In this document: positions 5,813-9,042 of the stretch, piece by piece
Numbering within the stretch: position 1 is the first letter of the stretch
How the letters are laid out: every line of letters begins with the position of its first letter
DNA from: Spirochaetaceae bacterium
Lineage (GTDB): Bacteria; Spirochaetota; Spirochaetia; Treponematales; Breznakiellaceae
Assembly (NCBI GenBank): GCA_031269165.1
Contig: JAISZQ010000390.1
Coordinates: forward strand, 1 to 9,042
Direction: 5' to 3'
Length of the DNA stretch: 9,042 nt
Made by a program: the position numbers and the translations under genes
The notes under the pieces: generated by a model
Told to the model about the DNA's origin: nothing
The model's input: the letters and a program-made list of their open reading frames with translations, nothing else
The model's database searches: none

Positions 5813-7228
5813 TTATTCCCCCCGCAAAAACGCCTTCACATCTTCCTCGTTGTTGTCGTAAAGGTCTGGCTTAACGCCGATGTACTTACACGCCTCGTAG
5901 AGAACCGGCACGTAGTCGCCGTGTATGCCCACACAGTGATGGATATACGGTCCTTCAACAATCTTTGCCTCAAGACGCTTCCAGTTTTGCACCTCGATCC
6001 ACAAGTAAGTACCCAGCGTGTAGGGACCGTCTATGCCCTTCGCGTTTCCCAGAAGCAGGCTGTATTCCCCGTTATCGCCGTCAAAACGGGCAAGTGTTAG
6101 ATCGCCGTGCCGCGCCTCCGCCGCCACTGCGCCCGGATAATCAAAAACGAGCGGCTTGCTTAGGGCGGGCTTTGATCGCGCCAGCGAAAGGGACCAGGGT
6201 CCGCAGTGCTGCAAAAGCTCGCCGTTTTCGTTGTCAGGATGCCGCACCGTCCAGTCGGCAAACATGATGTCATCCTGCCCCAGACTCGCCGCCTGAACCA
6301 GCAGGGACGTAACCGCGCCGTGTATGTCGGTCTCGCAGACCACCGGAATCCCCTCGCCGCTTAAAAGCGAATTCGCCGCGCAGGGCATGATGCCGATTTC
6401 CGATTGCAGCGCGTTCCAGCACTGGATAGCCACGGCATTACACCCGTACTTCATTGCCAGCGCCTTCATCGCCGTCTTGAGCGCCGCCACTTTGGGGATA
6501 ACCACCTCGTCGGTCTTGATCTCCATCCTTTCCCTGATAAGCGCTGCGGTCTCCCGCGTCTCATTTGTGTCCTTTGCCGATTCAAACGCTTCCACAAGTT
6601 CCGTCATCGGCACCGGGGCAAGCTGAATGTTGAATTTCTCAAGCAGTTCCCCCTCGTTGCACATAGTGGTAAGGAAATCATAAGGGCGCGTCGAGATTTG
6701 CAGAATCCTGATGCGCCGGAACACCTTTACAACATTACACACCCGCCGGAACACATCAAGCCCGCGTGCGAATTCCGCGTCCTCAAGACGGCAGTTGGTC
6801 ATATAGGTAAAGGGAACCCGGAACCGGCGCAGTACCTTACCCGTTGCGAAAAGCCCGCACTGGCTGTCCCGCAGACGAATCCCCGCCTCGTCCGGGCGCT
6901 CGTCGCGAGGTCCCCAGAGCAACACAGGTAAGCCCATCTTCCGCGCCAAGTCCGCCACCGCGTATTCGGTACCGAAGTTGCAATGCGGGAAAAACAGCCC
7001 GTCAACACCAGCGGCGCAGAACTTCTCGATTATCCGGGGCGCGTCGTTCATATCGTAGAAAAGCCCTTCGCCGTTAATGTCGTCAATATCGACGATGCTT
7101 ACCCCCAATTCTCCGATTATCCTCAATTCCTCAATGCGCTTCTTCGTAAGATTGCGGTACTTCAGCGCGTCCGGCGCACTGAAAATACTCCGTCTGGTAG
7201 GCGCGTAACCCAGCGTGATCTTATCCAT
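5813..7228 (-). CDS. L-fucose/D-arabinose isomerase-like protein (COG2407-type)
   Basis: Enzymes of this fold are metal-dependent aldose-ketose isomerases that act in the cytoplasm on L-fucose, D-arabinose or related sugars. The 471-residue product shows the expected plan: a Rossmann-like N-terminal part (HCNFGTEYAVADLARKMGLP at about 82-101), a central part with the family's IQCWNALQSEIG (268-279) and VVCETDIHGAV (296-306), and a C-terminal barrel-like part ending in HHCVGIHGDY (430-439). Glu277, Asp301 and a histidine at 430, 431 or 436 are the likely metal ligands. Glu277 and Asp301 are 24 residues apart, the same spacing as Glu337 and Asp361 of E. coli FucI. It is shorter than FucI (about 590), as are many related proteins. 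The ATG overlaps the upstream glycoside hydrolase stop by 8 nt and has its own AAGGAGG, so the two are translationally coupled. The exact sugar cannot be read from sequence. Confidence 0.8.
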   Translation of the reverse strand: MDKITLGYAPTRRSIFSAPDALKYRNLTKKRIEELRIIGELGVSIVDIDDINGEGLFYDMNDAPRIIEKFCAAGVDGLFFPHCNFGTEYAVADLARKMGLPVLLWGPRDERPDEAGIRLRDSQCGLFATGKVLRRFRVPFTYMTNCRLEDAEFARGLDVFRRVCNVVKVFRRIRILQISTRPYDFLTTMCNEGELLEKFNIQLAPVPMTELVEAFESAKDTNETRETAALIRERMEIKTDEVVIPKVAALKTAMKALAMKYGCNAVAIQCWNALQSEIGIMPCAANSLLSGEGIPVVCETDIHGAVTSLLVQAASLGQDDIMFADWTVRHPDNENGELLQHCGPWSLSLARSKPALSKPLVFDYPGAVAAEARHGDLTLARFDGDNGEYSLLLGNAKGIDGPYTLGTYLWIEVQNWKRLEAKIVEGPYIHHCVGIHGDYVPVLYEACKYIGVKPDLYDNNEEDVKAFLRGE

Positions 7229-8768
7229 TCTCTCTCCTCCTTATTCTGATAGCCATGTATTCTTTTCCGGGAAGTTTCACCCGAAATTTACCTTTGCAGT
7301 ATCCGCGATCTTCAATAGTCATGTTCCATGTGTCTATGATTTCAACATGGTATTCATTTTCTTCATCAAAATAAAAATCGCGGAACGAGGGGCGCATAAA
7401 GCCGTAGTAGAAAAGGTAGTAGCCTGAATCGCCTGTGGTTTGTTCCACTGTGGCTGTTGTCTCGTCCCAGCTGCCCTGCGTGGGAGCCAGCCCGGATCCC
7501 GGTGTTTCGCTTAAAACGCGGCGCAGAAACGCAAGCCGCGCTGGGCTTTCTCCGCGCAGTTCTCCGCCGTGCGACCACCAGAGTAGGTCGTCGGGATGGG
7601 TGAAGGTTTCGCCGTGGCTCGCATAACCGCCCCGCAAGGCTGCCTCCCAAAAACGCCTCACCAGTTCCCTGCCGCTGATGTTTCCCCAGCCGTGTTGAAT
7701 GTTGCCTTCGTAGGCGATTTCATCAAGGACAATCGGTTTTTTATACTGTTCCCGATATTCGTCCACCAATTCCGCGCATTTATAAATATCCTGCCGCTGT
7801 ATGCTACAATGAGTGATCCACGGGCGGGAATGATCATAAAAGGGGCGGCAGTTATGAATTGAACGGAGATGCTTATAGGGGTCTTTTTCCCGAAGAATAG
7901 CGGCGTAACGTTCCCAATCGCGTATTGTTTTTTGCGGCATAAGGTCGTATTCGTTCGCTAAAGCCCACCACACATTACGGTAGGCGGCGAAACGGGCGAT
8001 GACATAGTTCCAGTAAAGGTCATCACATTCCGCGTCCATCATACTAAAACCCCAGCGGTCGTAGGGGTGCATGACGATCAAATCCGCCTCGATCCCTAAG
8101 TCCCGCAAGTCCTCAATGCGTTTTTCAATATGCTGAAAGTGCTGAACATTAAAACGCTTAAAATCCCAGTCGTTATCCGGAGGAACGCCGCCTTTCATTC
8201 CGCACATATATTGCAGAAAGTTTTCTTTTGTCAGCACGGAGTTGTCCATGGGTTTACCAATGTAAGGGTAAGAATAAGGCTCCTTGAGGTTGTAATCATA
8301 ATGCTTAGGGAAGATGCAGAAACGTATCTTGTTGAAGGGGCTGTTTTTCAGCGTTTCCAGAGTTTGCCGCTGAAGCGCGTCGCTCTGAAGTTCCCAGACA
8401 TAGCAGGTAGTGCCGACCGGGTAATAGGGCGCGCCGTCTTCGTAGGCAAAGTGAAACGTGTTTGCCACGCGGACGGGACCGTGGTTATTGTCATTCGCCG
8501 TTGTCGCCTCAAAATCGCCACGGTAGACCGTATCGGAGAAACTGCCGTGTATTTCAAAACGGTAGGATTCCGCAAAGGAAGGCATGAAGCGAACACGGTA
8601 CTCGCCGTCTCCGTTATAGAATCCGTCTACTGCGGTTTCTTCATTTTTGCTTGTAAATACGCCTTGTATCGTATAATCGGTAAAGGGATTCCCGTCTTCT
8701 TTTCCCCGGCAGGAACATTCAAAGACATTCCAGCGTTCAACGTGTTTTGGGTAACTAAAATTGGTCAT
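7221..8768 (-). CDS. Glycoside hydrolase with DUF5060, DUF4038-type barrel and C-terminal DUF5605-like domain
   Basis: The 515-residue protein is a probable retaining glycosidase of clan GH-A. An N-terminal beta-sandwich of the DUF5060 type spans about 5-95 (VERWNVFECSCRG, then NPFTDYTIQGVF). A TIM barrel of the DUF4038 type follows at about 100-420 (YYPVGTTCYVW at 115-125, ADLIVMHPYDRWGFS at 228-242). A small C-terminal beta domain, DUF5605-like, ends the protein (IDTWNMTIEDRG at 478-489). Glu273 in WALANEYDL is the expected acid/base. Glu350 in KPIVLDEIAYEG is the likely nucleophile, with Glu354 the alternative. ATG 8768 is chosen because the sandwich begins right after it and a strong promoter lies just upstream; ATG 8882 would add a hydrophobic N-terminus translated from that promoter, with no ribosome-binding site. 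Without a signal peptide it should act on imported oligosaccharides. It is first in an operon with the isomerase. The linkage it cuts is unknown. Confidence 0.85.
   Translation of the reverse strand: MTNFSYPKHVERWNVFECSCRGKEDGNPFTDYTIQGVFTSKNEETAVDGFYNGDGEYRVRFMPSFAESYRFEIHGSFSDTVYRGDFEATTANDNNHGPVRVANTFHFAYEDGAPYYPVGTTCYVWELQSDALQRQTLETLKNSPFNKIRFCIFPKHYDYNLKEPYSYPYIGKPMDNSVLTKENFLQYMCGMKGGVPPDNDWDFKRFNVQHFQHIEKRIEDLRDLGIEADLIVMHPYDRWGFSMMDAECDDLYWNYVIARFAAYRNVWWALANEYDLMPQKTIRDWERYAAILREKDPYKHLRSIHNCRPFYDHSRPWITHCSIQRQDIYKCAELVDEYREQYKKPIVLDEIAYEGNIQHGWGNISGRELVRRFWEAALRGGYASHGETFTHPDDLLWWSHGGELRGESPARLAFLRRVLSETPGSGLAPTQGSWDETTATVEQTTGDSGYYLFYYGFMRPSFRDFYFDEENEYHVEIIDTWNMTIEDRGYCKGKFRVKLPGKEYMAIRIRRRENG
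7235..7243 (-). promoter_or_regulatory. Ribosome-binding site inside the hydrolase gene for the coupled isomerase
   Basis: The minus strand reads AAGGAGGAG, within the last codons of the glycoside hydrolase gene and just before the isomerase ATG at 7228. The C-terminal Arg-Arg-Arg-Glu of the hydrolase is encoded partly by this site. The stop of the first gene and the start of the second share ATGGATAA, the arrangement of translational coupling. Confidence 0.8.
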
Positions 8769-8774
8769 GGTTGT

Positions 8775-8803
8775 ATGATACCATGATTCAAAAACAAAGT
8801 CAA
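8775..8803 (-). promoter_or_regulatory. Sigma70-type promoter of the hydrolase-isomerase operon, predicted leaderless
   Basis: On the minus strand TTGACT (8803-8798) is followed by exactly 17 nt and TATCAT (8780-8775). Five of six bases match the consensus in each box. Six bases (ACAACC) separate the -10 box from the ATG at 8768, so the predicted first transcribed base is the A of the start codon. No Shine-Dalgarno sequence precedes this ATG, which agrees with a leaderless transcript. No obvious operator was recognised next to it. Confidence 0.65.
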
Positions 8804-8899
8804 GTAAAAAGAAGACAAGCGCGGCAAGAATCGAAAATAATCGAAAGTCAGACGGCATCCCATTATAGCGCATTAAGCGCAATCTGCGGTTTCTTGTGG

Positions 8900-9042
8900 T
8901 TAGTGTCTGTTCACAAAGTCGGCGCGCAAACGCTCGTTAAGGTTCTTGAGCCTGTTCAAAAAACCCCACGAGACGCAGCCCTCCGCTGTGATTCGGTCGC
9001 GGGCTTTACCCGCTTCTGGAGTTTCGGGCGGGGCTTTGCCCC
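8900..9042 (-). CDS. Possible C-terminal fragment of an ORF entering from the right edge
   Basis: One minus-strand frame stays open from the window edge to TAA at 8902-8900, giving 46 residues that end RLKNLNERLRADFVNRH. The last 20 residues look like a basic amphipathic helix, but the rest is Pro-, Gly- and Ala-rich and coincides with the GGGCTTTNCCC hairpins. It may be the real end of an upstream gene or an accidental frame through repeats. Codon periodicity cannot be judged on so short a piece, and I recognise no family. The operon promoter lies about 100 bp beyond its stop. Confidence 0.25.
   Translation of the reverse strand, partial: GKAPPETPEAGKARDRITAEGCVSWGFLNRLKNLNERLRADFVNRH
8999..9042. 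repeat. Pair of related hairpins, GCGGGCTTTACCCGC and GGGGCTTTGCCCC
   Basis: GCGGG (8999-9003) pairs with CCCGC (9009-9013) around CTTTA, and GGGGC (9030-9034) pairs with GCCCC (9038-9042) around TTT. The two share the GGGCTTTNCCC core and are 16 nt apart, so they look like degenerate copies of one intergenic repeat that may continue past the window. Neither is followed by a T run. Confidence 0.5.

Noticed and set aside
8769..8882. Extended hydrolase start at ATG 8882 with a hydrophobic N-terminus
   Set aside because: No ribosome-binding site precedes it, and the hydrophobic residues are encoded by the AT-rich promoter region. The catalytic protein's first domain begins right after ATG 8768. 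A membrane-anchored longer form cannot be fully excluded.

Overview
The window looks like a mid-GC chromosomal segment of a spirochaete, most plausibly a Treponema of the free-living or gut-associated type. This is an inference from four things: a chemoreceptor with a very conserved signalling hairpin, a lipoprotein with a relaxed lipobox, GC-rich intergenic DNA full of stem-loops, and an intergenic repeat ending in CGTCATTGCGAG that I remember from termite-gut and other bacterial genomes. There is no rRNA, tRNA, CRISPR array, transposase or phage gene here.

Layout from left to right. Positions 1-62 hold the start of a secreted or membrane protein gene on the minus strand. It has a perfect Shine-Dalgarno sequence, and its leader contains a terminator-like hairpin followed by a U-rich run. 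Positions 76-1156 are about 1.1 kb without a convincing gene, but with a series of strong inverted repeats, a 10-base poly-G tract and a 40-bp perfect palindrome. Next comes a large methyl-accepting chemotaxis protein (minus strand, 1157-3301). Divergent from it are a lipoprotein of unknown function (3359-4141) and a threonine-synthase-family PLP enzyme (4181-5497), both on the plus strand. A 146-bp repeat element with 12-bp terminal inverted repeats (5559-5704) lies in the gap before the convergent pair on the right.

The right third is a two-gene minus-strand operon. A DUF5060/DUF4038-type clan GH-A glycoside hydrolase (8768-7221) overlaps by 8 nt a sugar isomerase related to L-fucose isomerase (7228-5813). 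A strong sigma70-type promoter lies so close to the hydrolase ATG that the transcript should be leaderless. Neither protein has a signal peptide at the preferred starts. The simplest reading is a cytoplasmic module: an imported glycoside is cleaved and the released sugar, probably a deoxy- or otherwise unusual aldose, is isomerised to a ketose. The right edge holds a short open frame, possibly the C-terminus of another gene, embedded in more GGGCTTTNCCC-type hairpins.

The observations most worth a second look are the altered active-site motifs of the threonine-synthase-like enzyme, the hydrolase-isomerase pair, the two apparently leaderless promoters, and the repeat-rich intergenic DNA. I found no convincing evidence of a wholly new multi-gene system.
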